NCBI RefSeq assembly: GCF_964656455.1
Contig: NC_135714.1
Coordinates: forward strand, 165,494,243-165,558,242
Direction: 5' to 3'
Source: Halichoerus grypus
Lineage: Eukaryota > Chordata > Mammalia > Carnivora > Phocidae
Length of the DNA: 64,000 nucleotides
The notes below the pieces were generated by a model that was not told where the DNA came from, searched no databases, and saw only the letters and a list, made by a program, of their open reading frames with translations. Below are positions 20,441 through 34,100 of the stretch, piece after piece; position 1 is the stretch's first letter; each line of letters starts with the position of its first letter. The position numbers were made by a program, and so were the translations under genes.

Positions 20441-23400
20441 CCGATTTTACAAAATGGAAAATGTCCCCAGGCTCTCAGCCACAGTACACCCTAAACTGCT
20501 TCGCCCACAGAGAGGTCGACGGTAGCTAAAGCACGGTTTCTCTACTGTGTAGTTTCTTCGAGTTAGAACGCTAGCTCTTAGACTTCCATGCAAATGTGGG
20601 GCTGCCGTGCTAGCTTGGTAAAACACATGGGGAGTCGTGTTCTGCCTTTCGCTGGGGCCTGAGTCTCACTCGCAAAATGCTTTGGACTCCCTTGCAGTGC
20701 TCTCACGCACGCACACAACAAAAGGCTTCCACCCTTAGGAGCAGCTGTTTTACCTGCAGCTCGGATTCCCTACCGAGTTTTTCCTTCGAGTTAAGTGGCT
20801 GTCTTTAAGCCTGCACACACCCACGGGGCAACGGAACTAGCCCCTTAAGCATGTAGTGAGTTGAGAGCTGCCTTCTGTACCGGACTGTCTCTCCCCCTAT
20901 ATTCCGAAATGGAAACCGTCCCCAGGCTGCCAGCCACAGTACACCCTAAACTGCTTCGCCCACACAGAGGTCGACGGTAGCTAAAGCACGGCTTCTCTAC
21001 AGTGTTGTTTCTTCGACTTAGAACGCTAGCTATTAGACTTCCCTGAAAAGTGGCGCTGCCGTGCTAGCTTGATGAAACACATGGGGAGTGGTGTTCTGCC
21101 TTTCGCTGGGGCCTGAGTCTCACTCGCAGAAAGCTTTGGACTCCCTTGCAGTGCTCTCACGCACGCACACAACAAAATGCTTCCACCCTCAGGAGCAGCT
21201 GTTTTACCTGCAGCACAGGCTCTCTACCGAGTTTTTCCTTCGAGTTAGGTGGCTGTGTTTAAGCCTGCACACACACCCTGGGCAACGGTAGTAGCCCCAT
21301 AACCATGATGTGAGTTGAGAGCTGCCTTCTGTGCCGGCCTGTCCCTCCACCGATATTATGATATTGAAACCGTCCCAGGGCTCCCAACCTCAGTACACCC
21401 TAAACTGCTTCGCCCTCAGAGAGGTCGACGGTAGCTAAAGCACGGTTTCTCTACAGTGTTGTTTCTTCGACTTAGAAAGCTAACTATCAGACTTCCATGC
21501 AAAAGTGGGGCCGCAGTATTAGATTCATGGAGCAAGTGGGGAGTCGTGTTCTGGCTTCTTCTGGGGCCTGGGTCTCACAAGGAAAATGCTTTTGGACTCA
21601 CTTGCTGTGCACTCCCGCATGCACACCACACAATGCGTCCACCCTGAGGCATGGCTCTTTTAGCCGAAGCAGGAATTCTCTACAGAGTTGTTCCTTTGAG
21701 TTAGGCGGTTGGCTTATGGCCTGCAGGAACACACGGGGCAAGGGTACTGGCCTCATAAACAAGAGGTGAGTTGAGAGCTGCCTTCCGCACCGGCCTGTTT
21801 CTCACTCCATTTCACGTATGGGACCCTTTCCCCGGTCTCTCATACACGAACACTATACAACTCCTGCGGCTTCAGGAACTGCAATGTTAGCTAAAGCGCA
21901 GTAACGCTACAGCATTGATTCTTGGTGTTAGTAGTCTGGTAGGCGAATGAGCTGCACCTGGGATTCTTGACAGGCTTGTTTCTTCCCAGTCAGTGTCGAG
22001 CACATAGCATTCCAAGCACACATGGAGCAGTAGTGTTAGCTTCAGGTAGCAAGAGCTGAGTCCAGAGGTGCCTTCTGCCCGGACCTATTTCTCCCTTGGT
22101 TTCACGTATGGAACCCGTTCCCCAGGCTCTCAGCCACGGTACTCCGTGTAATACTTCCTCCATCTAGAGGTCGACGGTAGCTAAAGCAGGGTTTCTCTAC
22201 AGTGTTGTTTCTTCGAGTTAGAACACTAGCTGTTAGACTTCCATGCAAAAGTGGGGCTGCCGTGCTAGCGTGATGAAACACATGGGGAGTCGTGTTCTGC
22301 CTTCTGCTGGGGCCTGAGGCTCACTCACAAAAGGCTTTGGACTCCCTTGCAGGGCTCTCATGCACGCACACAACATAATGCTTCCACCTTCAAGAGCGGC
22401 TCTTTTAGCTGAAGCATGGATTCTCCAGCGAGTTTTTCCTTCGAGTTAGGCGGTTTTCATGAAGCCTGCACACACACCCGGGGCAACGGTACTAGCCCCA
22501 TAACCATGGTGTGAGTTGAGAGCTGCCTTCTCTCCGGGCTGTCTCTCCCTCGATTTTAGGAAACGGAACCCGTCCCCAGGCTCTCACCCACCGTACACCC
22601 TAAACTGCTTCCTCCCACACAGAGGTCGTCGGTAGCTAAAGCACGGTTTCTCTTCAGTGTTGTTTCTCCGAGTTAGAACGCTTGCTATTAATGTCCACAA
22701 TAGCCAAACTGTGGAAAGAGCCAAGATGTCCACCAACAGATGAATGGATAAAGAAGAGGGGGTATATATATATATATACAATGGAATATTATGCAGCCAT
22801 CAAAAGGAATGAGATCTTGCCCTCTGCAATGACGTGGATGGAACTGGAGGGTATCATGCTGAGCGAAATAAGTCAAACAGAGAAAGACATGTATCATATG
22901 ACCTCACTGATATGAGGAATTCTTAATCTCAGGAAACAAACTGAGGGTTGCTGGAGTGGGGGCTGGGGTGGGAGGGATGGGGTCACTGGGTGTTGGACAC
23001 TGGGGAGGGTATGTGTTCTGGTAAGCGCTGTGAATTGTGCAAGACTGTTGAATCTCAGATCTGTACCTCTGAAACAAATAATGCAATATATGTTAAGAAA
23101 GAAAAAAAGAAGAAGAAGAATGTAGCAGGAGGGGAAGAATGAAGGGGGGGAAATCGGAGGGGGAAAAGAACCATGAGAGACGATGGACTCTGAAAAACAA
23201 ACTGAGGGTTCTAGAGGGGAGGGGGGTGGGAGGATGGGTTAGCCTGGTGATGGGTATTGAGCAGGGCACGATCTGCATGGAGCACTGGGTGATATGCACA
23301 AACAATGAATCATGGAACACTATATCTAAAACTAATGATGTAATGTATGGGGATTAACATAACAATAAAAACATTTAATAATAATAATAATAAAGAACGC

Positions 23401-25778
23401 TTGCTATTAGACTTCCATAAGCAAAAGTGGGGCCGCAGTGCTAGCTTCATGAAACAAGTGGGGAGTCGTGTTCTGTCTTCTGCCGGGGCCTGAGTCCCAC
23501 ACGGAAAATGGGTCTGGACTCCCTTGCAGTGCTCTCACGCATGCACACAACAAAATGCTGCCACCCTCAGGAGCAGCTGTTTTACCTGCAGCACAGGCTC
23601 TCAACCGAGTTTTTCCTTCGAGTTAGGTGGCTGTGTTTAAGCCTGCACACACACCCTGGGCAATGGTACTAGCCCCATAACCATGATGTGATTTGAGAGC
23701 TGCCTTCTGTACCGGCCTGTCTCTCCCCGATATTACGATATTGAAACCGTCCCAGGGCTCTCAGCCACAGTACACCCTAAACTGCTTCGCCCACACAGAG
23801 GTCGACGGTAGCTAAAGCACGGCTTCTCTACAGTGTTGTTTCTTCGAGTTAGAACGCTAGCTATTAGACTTCCATGCAAAAGTGGGGCTGCCGTGCTAGC
23901 GTGATGAAACACATGGGGAGTCGTGTTCTGCCTTTCGCTGGGGCCTGAGTCTCACTCGCAAAAAGCTTTGGACTCCCTTGCAGTGCTCTCACGCACGCAC
24001 ACAACAAAATGCTTGCACCCTCAGGAGCAGCTCTTTTACCTGCAGCACAGGCTCTCTACCGAGTTTTTCCTTCGAGTTAGGTGGCTGTGTTTAAGCCTGC
24101 ACACACCCACGGGGCAACGGAACTAGCCCCATAACCATGTAGTGAGTTCAGATCTGCCTTATGTGCCAGCCTGTCTCTCCCCCGATATTATGAAATGGAA
24201 ACCGTCCCCAGGCTCTCAGCCACAGAACACCCTAAACTGCTTCGCCCACAGAGAGGTCGACGGTAGCTAAAGCACAGTTTCTCTACAGTGTTGTTTCTCC
24301 GAGTTAGAAAGCTAGCTGTTAGACTTCCATGCAAAAGTGGGGCCGCAGTCCTAGCTTCATGGAGCAAGTGGGGAGTCGTGTTCTGGCTTCTTCCGGGGCC
24401 TGGGTCTCACAAGGAAAATGCTTTTGGACTCACTTGCAGTGCGCTCACGCATGCACACAGCAAAATGCGTCCACCCTGAGGCATGGCTCTTTTAGCCGAA
24501 GCAGGAATTCCCTACAGAGTTGTTCCTTTGAGTTAGGTGGTTGGCTTTAGGCCTGCAGGCACCCCCGGGGCAAGGGCACTAGCCTCATCAACCAGAGGTG
24601 ACTTGAGAGCTGCCTTCCGCACCGGCCTGTTTCTCACTCCATTTCACGTCTGGGACCCTTTCCCCGGTCTCTCGTACACGAGCAGGGTCAAATTCCTCCT
24701 GCTTCAGGAACGGCAATGTTAACTCAAGCGCAGTCACTCGAGAGGATTGATTCTTGGTGTTAGTAGCCTGGGAACTAGGCATCCAGGCACACAGGGTACA
24801 GCAGTGCTAATCTCCTCAAACAAGAGGTGAGTCGACAGCAGCCTTCCTTCCAGGCCTGCTTCTCACTCCGAGTTACGTTTAGGTTCCATTTCTCATGCTT
24901 TCACAAAAACACACAACAGATGAAGTGCACGCTCAGGAAGGGCGATCTTTGCTGAGGCACGGGTTCTCTACAGTTTTGTTCCTTTGCGTTGCGTGGATGG
25001 CACTGAGGACTCCACGCACACACGGGAGAGCCGATCTAGTTTCCCGAAACAAGAGTTGAGTCCATAGGGGCCTTCTGCCCATGCTTATTTCTCCCTCCGA
25101 ATTCGGCTGGGACTCCTTCCCCAGGTTTGCACTCAAGCAGACTTGAAAATGCTGCCACCCTGTGGAGAGGCGGAGGAGCTGAAGCTGGGGTTCTTGAGCG
25201 GCTTCTTTCTGCCAAATCAGTGTGGAGCCCTTAGCATTCCTATGCACACATGGAGCCGAAGTGTTAGCTTCAGGTAACAAGAGCTGAGTCGAGAGGAGCC
25301 TTCTGGCCCGGACTCCTTCTCCCTCGGTTTCACGTAAGGAACCCGTTCCTCAGGCTCTCACCCACGGTAGCCTGGAAAGTGCTTCCTCCCTCAGAGAGGT
25401 GGATGGTAGCTAAAGCACGGTTTCTCTACCGTGTTGTTTCTTCCAGGGAGAACGCTAGCGATTAGATTTCCATGCAAAAGTAGGGCCGCAGTGCTAGCTA
25501 AATGAAACACACGGGGAGTCGTCTTCTGCCTTTTGCTGGGGCCTGAGTCTCACTCGCAGAAACTTTGGACTCCCTTGCAGTCCTCTCACGCACGCACACA
25601 ACCAAATGCTTCCACCCTCAGGAGCGGCTGTTTGAGCTGAAGCACGGATTCTCTACCGTGTTTTTCCTTTGAGTTAGGTGGCTGTCTTTCAGCCTGCACA
25701 CACACCCAGGGCAACGGTACTAGCCCCATAACCATGATGTGAGTTGAGAGCTGCCTTCTGTACCGGCCTGTCTCTCCC
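20441..25778 (+). repeat. HOR copy 5
   Basis: Standard 5,338-bp copy. Private bases by eye: C at 21615 (M3) and T at 22830 (inside the ORF2 remnant of the L1, changing a threonine codon to methionine). Confidence 0.96.
22691..23393 (+). mobile_element. Truncated LINE-1, HOR copy 5
   Basis: Same 703-bp insertion. A C-to-T change at 22830 alters one codon of the ORF2 remnant. 7-G form. Confidence 0.93.
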
Positions 25779-28700
25779 CCGATTTTACAAAATGGAAAAT
25801 GTCCCCAGGCTCTCAGCCACAGTACACCCTAAACTGCTTCGCCCACAGAGAGGTCGACGGTAGCTAAAGCACGGTTTCTCTACTGTGTAGTTTCTTCGAG
25901 TTAGAACGCTAGCTCTTAGACTTCCATGCAAATGTGGGGCTGCCGTGCTAGCTTGGTAAAACACATGGGGAGTCGTGTTCTGCCTTTCGCTGGGGCCTGA
26001 GTCTCACTCGCAAAATGCTTTGGACTCCCTTGCAGTGCTCTCACGCACGCACACAACAAAAGGCTTCCACCCTTAGGAGCAGCTGTTTTACCTGCAGCTC
26101 GGATTCCCTACCGAGTTTTTCCTTCGAGTTAAGTGGCTGTCTTTAAGCCTGCACACACCCACGGGGCAACGGAACTAGCCCCTTAAGCATGTAGTGAGTT
26201 GAGAGCTGCCTTCTGTACCGGACTGTCTCTCCCCCTATATTCCGAAATGGAAACCGTCCCCAGGCTGCCAGCCACAGTACACCCTAAACTGCTTCGCCCA
26301 CACAGAGGTCGACGGTAGCTAAAGCACGGCTTCTCTACAGTGTTGTTTCTTCGACTTAGAACGCTAGCTATTAGACTTCCCTGAAAAGTGGCGCTGCCGT
26401 GCTAGCTTGATGAAACACATGGGGAGTGGTGTTCTGCCTTTCGCTGGGGCCTGAGTCTCACTCGCAGAAAGCTTTGGACTCCCTTGCAGTGCTCTCACGC
26501 ACGCACACAACAAAATGCTTCCACCCTCAGGAGCAGCTGTTTTACCTGCAGCACAGGCTCTCTACCGAGTTTTTCCTTCGAGTTAGGTGGCTGTGTTTAA
26601 GCCTGCACACACACCCTGGGCAACGGTAGTAGCCCCATAACCATGATGTGAGTTGAGAGCTGCCTTCTGTGCCGGCCTGTCCCTCCACCGATATTATGAT
26701 ATTGAAACCGTCCCAGGGCTCCCAACCTCAGTACACCCTAAACTGCTTCGCCCTCAGAGAGGTCGACGGTAGCTAAAGCACGGTTTCTCTACAGTGTTGT
26801 TTCTTCGACTTAGAAAGCTAACTATCAGACTTCCATGCAAAAGTGGGGCCGCAGTATTAGATTCATGGAGCAAGTGGGGAGTCGTGTTCTGGCTTCTTCT
26901 GGGGCCTGGGTCTCACAAGGAAAATGCTTTTGGACTCACTTGCTGTGCACTCACGCATGCACACCACACAATGCGTCCACCCTGAGGCATGGCTCTTTTA
27001 GCCGAAGCAGGAATTCTCTACAGAGTTGTTCCTTTGAGTTAGGCGGTTGGCTTATGGCCTGCAGGAACACACGGGGCAAGGGTACTGGCCTCATAAACAA
27101 GAGGTGAGTTGAGAGCTGCCTTCCGCACCGGCCTGTTTCTCACTCCATTTCACGTATGGGACCCTTTCCCCGGTCTCTCATACACGAACACTATACAACT
27201 CCTGCGGCTTCAGGAACTGCAATGTTAGCTAAAGCGCAGTAACGCTACAGCATTGATTCTTGGTGTTAGTAGTCTGGTAGGCGAATGAGCTGCACCTGGG
27301 ATTCTTGACAGGCTTGTTTCTTCCCAGTCAGTGTCGAGCACATAGCATTCCAAGCACACATGGAGCAGTAGTGTTAGCTTCAGGTAGCAAGAGCTGAGTC
27401 CAGAGGTGCCTTCTGCCCGGACCTATTTCTCCCTTGGTTTCACGTATGGAACCCGTTCCCCAGGCTCTCAGCCACGGTACTCCGTGTAATACTTCCTCCA
27501 TCTAGAGGTCGACGGTAGCTAAAGCAGGGTTTCTCTACAGTGTTGTTTCTTCGAGTTAGAACACTAGCTGTTAGACTTCCATGCAAAAGTGGGGCTGCCG
27601 TGCTAGCGTGATGAAACACATGGGGAGTCGTGTTCTGCCTTCTGCTGGGGCCTGAGGCTCACTCACAAAAGGCTTTGGACTCCCTTGCAGGGCTCTCATG
27701 CACGCACACAACATAATGCTTCCACCTTCAAGAGCGGCTCTTTTAGCTGAAGCATGGATTCTCCAGCGAGTTTTTCCTTCGAGTTAGGCGGTTTTCATGA
27801 AGCCTGCACACACACCCGGGGCAACGGTACTAGCCCCATAACCATGGTGTGAGTTGAGAGCTGCCTTCTCTCCGGGCTGTCTCTCCCTCGATTTTAGGAA
27901 ACGGAACCCGTCCCCAGGCTCTCACCCACCGTACACCCTAAACTGCTTCCTCCCACACAGAGGTCGTCGGTAGCTAAAGCACGGTTTCTCTTCAGTGTTG
28001 TTTCTCCGAGTTAGAACGCTTGCTATTAATGTCCACAATAGCCAAACTGTGGAAAGAGCCAAGATGTCCACCAACAGATGAATGGATAAAGAAGAGGGGG
28101 TATATATATATATATACAATGGAATATTATGCAGCCATCAAAAGGAATGAGATCTTGCCCTCTGCAACGACGTGGATGGAACTGGAGGGTATCATGCTGA
28201 GCGAAATAAGTCAAACAGAGAAAGACATGTATCATATGACCTCACTGATATGAGGAATTCTTAATCTCAGGAAACAAACTGAGGGTTGCTGGAGTGGGGG
28301 CTGGGGTGGGAGGGATGGGGTCACTGGGTGTTGGACACTGGGGAGGGTATGTGTTCTGGTAAGCGCTGTGAATTGTGCAAGACTGTTGAATCTCAGATCT
28401 GTACCTCTGAAACAAATAATGCAATATATGTTAAGAAAGAAAAAAAGAAGAAGAAGAATGTAGCAGGAGGGGAAGAATGAAGGGGGGGAAATCGGAGGGG
28501 GAAAAGAACCATGAGAGACGATGGACTCTGAAAAACAAACTGAGGGTTCTAGAGGGGAGGGGGGTGGGAGGATGGGTTAGCCTGGTGATGGGTATTGAGC
28601 AGGGCACGATCTGCATGGAGCACTGGGTGATATGCACAAACAATGAATCATGGAACACTATATCTAAAACTAATGATGTAATGTATGGGGATTAACATAA

Positions 28701-31116
28701 CAATAAAAACATTTAATAATAATAATAATAAAGAACGCTTGCTATTAGACTTCCATAAGCAAAAGTGGGGCCGCAGTGCTAGCTTCATGAAACAAGTGGG
28801 GAGTCGTGTTCTGTCTTCTGCCGGGGCCTGAGTCCCACACGGAAAATGGGTCTGGACTCCCTTGCAGTGCTCTCACGCATGCACACGACAAAATGCTGCC
28901 ACCCTCAGGAGCAGCTGTTTTACCTGCAGCACAGGCTCTCAACCGAGTTTTTCCTTCGAGTTAGGTGGCTGTGTTTAAGCCTGCACACACACCCTGGGCA
29001 ATGGTACTAGCCCCATAACCATGATGTGATTTGAGAGCTGCCTTCTGTACCGGCCTGTCTCTCCCCGATATTACGATATTGAAACCGTCCCAGGGCTCTC
29101 AGCCACAGTACACCCTAAACTGCTTCGCCCACACAGAGGTCGACGGTAGCTAAAGCACGGCTTCTCTACAGTGTTGTTTCTTCGAGTTAGAACGCTAGCT
29201 ATTAGACTTCCATGCAAAAGTGGGGCTGCCGTGCTAGCGTGATGAAACACATGGGGAGTCGTGTTCTGCCTTTCGCTGGGGCCTGAGTCTCACTCGCAAA
29301 AAGCTTTGGACTCCCTTGCAGTGCTCTCACGCACGCACACAACAAAATGCTTGCACCCTCAGGAGCAGCTCTTTTACCTGCAGCACAGGCTCTCTACCGA
29401 GTTTTTCCTTCGAGTTAGGTGGCTGTGTTTAAGCCTGCACACACCCACGGGGCAACGGAACTAGCCCCATAACCATGTAGTGAGTTCAGATCTGCCTTAT
29501 GTGCCAGCCTGTCTCTCCCCCGATATTATGAAATGGAAACCGTCCCCAGGCTCTCAGCCACAGAACACCCTAAACTGCTTCGCCCACAGAGAGGTCGACG
29601 GTAGCTAAAGCACAGTTTCTCTACAGTGTTGTTTCTCCGAGTTAGAAAGCTAGCTGTTAGACTTCCATGCAAAAGTGGGGCCGCAGTCCTAGCTTCATGG
29701 AGCAAGTGGGGAGTCGTGTTCTGGCTTCTTCCGGGGCCTGGGTCTCACAAGGAAAATGCTTTTGGACTCACTTGCAGTGCGCTCACGCATGCACACAGCA
29801 AAATGCGTCCACCCTGAGGCATGGCTCTTTTAGCCGAAGCAGGAATTCCCTACAGAGTTGTTCCTTTGAGTTAGGTGGTTGGCTTTAGGCCTGCAGGCAC
29901 CCCCGGGGCAAGGGCACTAGCCTCATCAACCAGAGGTGACTTGAGAGCTGCCTTCCGCACCGGCCTGTTTCTCACTCCATTTCACGTCTGGGACCCTTTC
30001 CCCGGTCTCTCGTACACGAGCAGGGTCAAATTCCTCCTGCTTCAGGAACGGCAATGTTAACTCAAGCGCAGTCACTCGAGAGGATTGATTCTTGGTGTTA
30101 GTAGCCTGGGAACTAGGCATCCAGGCACACAGGGTACAGCAGTGCTAATCTCCTCAAACAAGAGGTGAGTCGACAGCAGCCTTCCTTCCAGGCCTGCTTC
30201 TCACTCCGAGTTACGTTTAGGTTCCATTTCTCATGCTTTCACAAAAACACACAACAGATGAAGTGCACGCTCAGGAAGGGCGATCTTTGCTGAGGCACGG
30301 GTTCTCTACAGTTTTGTTCCTTTGCGTTGCGTGGATGGCACTGAGGACTCCACGCACACACGGGAGAGCCGATCTAGTTTCCCGAAACAAGAGTTGAGTC
30401 CATAGGGGCCTTCTGCCCATGCTTATTTCTCCCTCCGAATTCGGCTGGGACTCCTTCCCCAGGTTTGCACTCAAGCAGACTTGAAAATGCTGCCACCCTG
30501 TGGAGAGGCGGAGGAGCTGAAGCTGGGGTTCTTGAGCGGCTTCTTTCTGCCAAATCAGTGTGGAGCCCTTAGCATTCCTATGCACACATGGAGCCGAAGT
30601 GTTAGCTTCAGGTAACAAGAGCTGAGTCGAGAGGAGCCTTCTGGCCCGGACTCCTTCTCCCTCGGTTTCACGTAAGGAACCCGTTCCTCAGGCTCTCACC
30701 CACGGTAGCCTGGAAAGTGCTTCCTCCCTCAGAGAGGTGGATGGTAGCTAAAGCACGGTTTCTCTACCGTGTTGTTTCTTCCAGGGAGAACGCTAGCGAT
30801 TAGATTTCCATGCAAAAGTAGGGCCGCAGTGCTAGCTAAATGAAACACACGGGGAGTCGTCTTCTGCCTTTTGCTGGGGCCTGAGTCTCACTCGCAGAAA
30901 CTTTGGACTCCCTTGCAGTCCTCTCACGCACGCACACAACCAAATGCTTCCACCCTCAGGAGCGGCTGTTTGAGCTGAAGCACGGATTCTCTACCGTGTT
31001 TTTCCTTTGAGTTAGGTGGCTGTCTTTCAGCCTGCACACACACCCAGGGCAACGGTACTAGCCCCATAACCATGATGTGAGTTGAGAGCTGCCTTCTGTA
31101 CCGGCCTGTCTCTCCC
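25779..31116 (+). repeat. HOR copy 6
   Basis: Standard 5,338-bp copy and one of the closest to the consensus. The G at 28887 (CACGACAAAA) in M6 is shared with copies 4, 9 and 11, whereas the others have CACAACAAAA. Confidence 0.96.
28029..28731 (+). mobile_element. Truncated LINE-1, HOR copy 6
   Basis: Same 703-bp insertion, (TA)8, 7-G form, both target-site copies present. Confidence 0.93.
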
Positions 31117-34100
31117 CCGATTTTACAAAATGGAAAATGTCCCCAGGCTCTCAGCCACAGTACACCCTAAACTGCTTCGCCCACAGAGAGGTCGACGGTA
31201 GCTAAAGCACGGTTTCTCTACTGTGTAGTTTCTTCGAGTTAGAACGCTAGCTCTTAGACTTCCATGCAAATGTGGGGCTGCCGTGCTAGCTTGGTAAAAC
31301 ACATGGGGAGTCGTGTTCTGCCTTTCGCTGGGGCCTGAGTCTCACTCGCAAAATGCTTTGGACTCCCTTGCAGTGCTCTCACGCACGCACACAACAAAAG
31401 GCTTCCACCCTTAGGAGCAGCTGTTTTACCTGCAGCTCGGATTCCCTACCGAGTTTTTCCTTCGAGTTAAGTGGCTGTCTTTAAGCCTGCACACACCCAC
31501 GGGGCAACGGAACTAGCCCCTTAAGCATGTAGTGAGTTGAGAGCTGCCTTCTGTACCGGACTGTCTCTCCCCCTATATTCCGAAATGGAAACCGTCCCCA
31601 GGCTGCCAGCCACAGTACACCCTAAACTGCTTCGCCCACACAGAGGTCGACGGTAGCTAAAGCACGGCTTCTCTACAGTGTTGTTTCTTCGACTTAGAAC
31701 GCTAGCTATTAGACTTCCCTGAAAAGTGGCGCTGCCGTGCTAGCTTGATGAAACACATGGGGAGTGGTGTTCTGCCTTTCGCTGGGGCCTGAGTCTCACT
31801 CGCAGAAAGCTTTGGACTCCCTTGCAGTGCTCTCACGCACGCACACAACAAAATGCTTCCACCCTCAGGAGCAGCTGTTTTACCTGCAGCACAGGCTCTC
31901 TACCGAGTTTTTCCTTCGAGTTAGGTGGCTGTGTTTAAGCCTGCACACACACCCTGGGCAATGGTAGTAGCCCCATAACCATGATGTGAGTTGAGAGCTG
32001 CCTTCTGTGCCGGCCTGTCCCTCCACCGATATTATGATATTGAAACCGTCCCAGGGCTCCCAACCTCAGTACACCCTAAACTGCTTCGCCCTCAGAGAGG
32101 TCGACGGTAGCTAAAGCACGGTTTCTCTACAGTGTTGTTTCTTCGACTTAGAAAGCTAACTATCAGACTTCCATGCAAAAGTGGGGCCGCAGTATTAGAT
32201 TCATGGAGCAAGTGGGGAGTCGTGTTCTGGCTTCTTCTGGGGCCTGGGTCTCACAAGGAAAATGCTTTTGGACTCACTTGCTGTGCACTCACGCATGCAC
32301 ACCACACAATGCGTCCACCCTGAGGCATGGCTCTTTTAGCCGAAGCAGGAATTCTCTACAGAGTTGTTCCTTTGAGTTAGGCGGTTGGCTTATGGCCTGC
32401 AGGAACACACGGGGCAAGGGTACTGGCCTCATAAACAAGAGGTGAGTTGAGAGCTGCCTTCCGCACCGGCCTGTTTCTCACTCCATTTCACGTATGGGAC
32501 CCTTTCCCCGGTCTCTCATACACGAACACTATACAACTCCTGCGGCTTCAGGAACTGCAATGTTAGCTAAAGCGCAGTAACGCTACAGCATTGATTCTTG
32601 GTGTTAGTAGTCTGGTAGGCGAATGAGCTGCACCTGGGATTCTTGACAGGCTTGTTTCTTCCCAGTCAGTGTCGAGCACATAGCATTCCAAGCACACATG
32701 GAGCAGTAGTGTTAGCTTCAGGTAGCAAGAGCTGAGTCCAGAGGTGCCTTCTGCCCGGACCTATTTCTCCCTTGGTTTCACGTATGGAACCCGTTCCCCA
32801 GGCTCTCAGCCACGGTACTCCGTGTAATACTTCCTCCATCTAGAGGTCGACGGTAGCTAAAGCAGGGTTTCTCTACAGTGTTGTTTCTTCGAGTTAGAAC
32901 ACTAGCTGTTAGACTTCCATGCAAAAGTGGGGCTGCCGTGCTAGCGTGATGAAACACATGGGGAGTCGTGTTCTGCCTTCTGCTGGGGCCTGAGGCTCAC
33001 TCACAAAAGGCTTTGGACTCCCTTGCAGGGCTCTCATGCACGCACACAACATAATGCTTCCACCTTCAAGAGCGGCTCTTTTAGCTGAAGCATGGATTCT
33101 CCAGCGAGTTTTTCCTTCGAGTTAGGCGGTTTTCATGAAGCCTGCACACACACCCGGGGCAACGGTACTAGCCCCATAACCATGGTGTGAGTTGAGAGCT
33201 GCCTTCTCTCCGGGCTGTCTCTCCCTCGATTTTAGGAAACGGAACCCGTCCCCAGGCTCTCACCCACCGTACACCCTAAACTGCTTCCTCCCACACAGAG
33301 GTCGTCGGTAGCTAAAGCACGGTTTCTCTTCAGTGTTGTTTCTCCGAGTTAGAACGCTTGCTATTAATGTCCACAATAGCCAAACTGTGGAAAGAGCCAA
33401 GATGTCCACCAACAGATGAATGGATAAAGAAGAGGGGGTATATATATATATATACAATGGAATATTATGCAGCCATCAAAAGGAATGAGATCTTGCCCTC
33501 TGCAACGACGTGGATGGAACTGGAGGGTATCATGCTGAGCGAAATAAGTCAAACAGAGAAAGACATGTATCATATGACCTCACTGATATGAGGAATTCTT
33601 AATCTCAGGAAACAAACTGAGGGTTGCTGGAGTGGGGGCTGGGGTGGGAGGGATGGGGTCACTGGGTGTTGGACACTGGGGAGGGTATGTGTTCTGGTAA
33701 GCGCTGTGAATTGTGCAAGACTGTTGAATCTCAGATCTGTACCTCTGAAACAAATAATGCAATATATGTTAAGAAAGAAAAAAAGAAGAAGAAGAATGTA
33801 GCAGGAGGGGAAGAATGAAGGGGGGGAAATCGGAGGGGGAAAAGAACCATGAGAGACGATGGACTCTGAAAAACAAACTGAGGGTTCTAGAGGGGAGGGG
33901 GGTGGGAGGATGGGTTAGCCTGGTGATGGGTATTGAGCAGGGCACGATCTGCATGGAGCACTGGGTGATATGCACAAACAATGAATCATGGAACACTATA
34001 TCTAAAACTAATGATGTAATGTATGGGGATTAACATAACAATAAAAACATTTAATAATAATAATAATAAAGAACGCTTGCTATTAGACTTCCATAAGCAA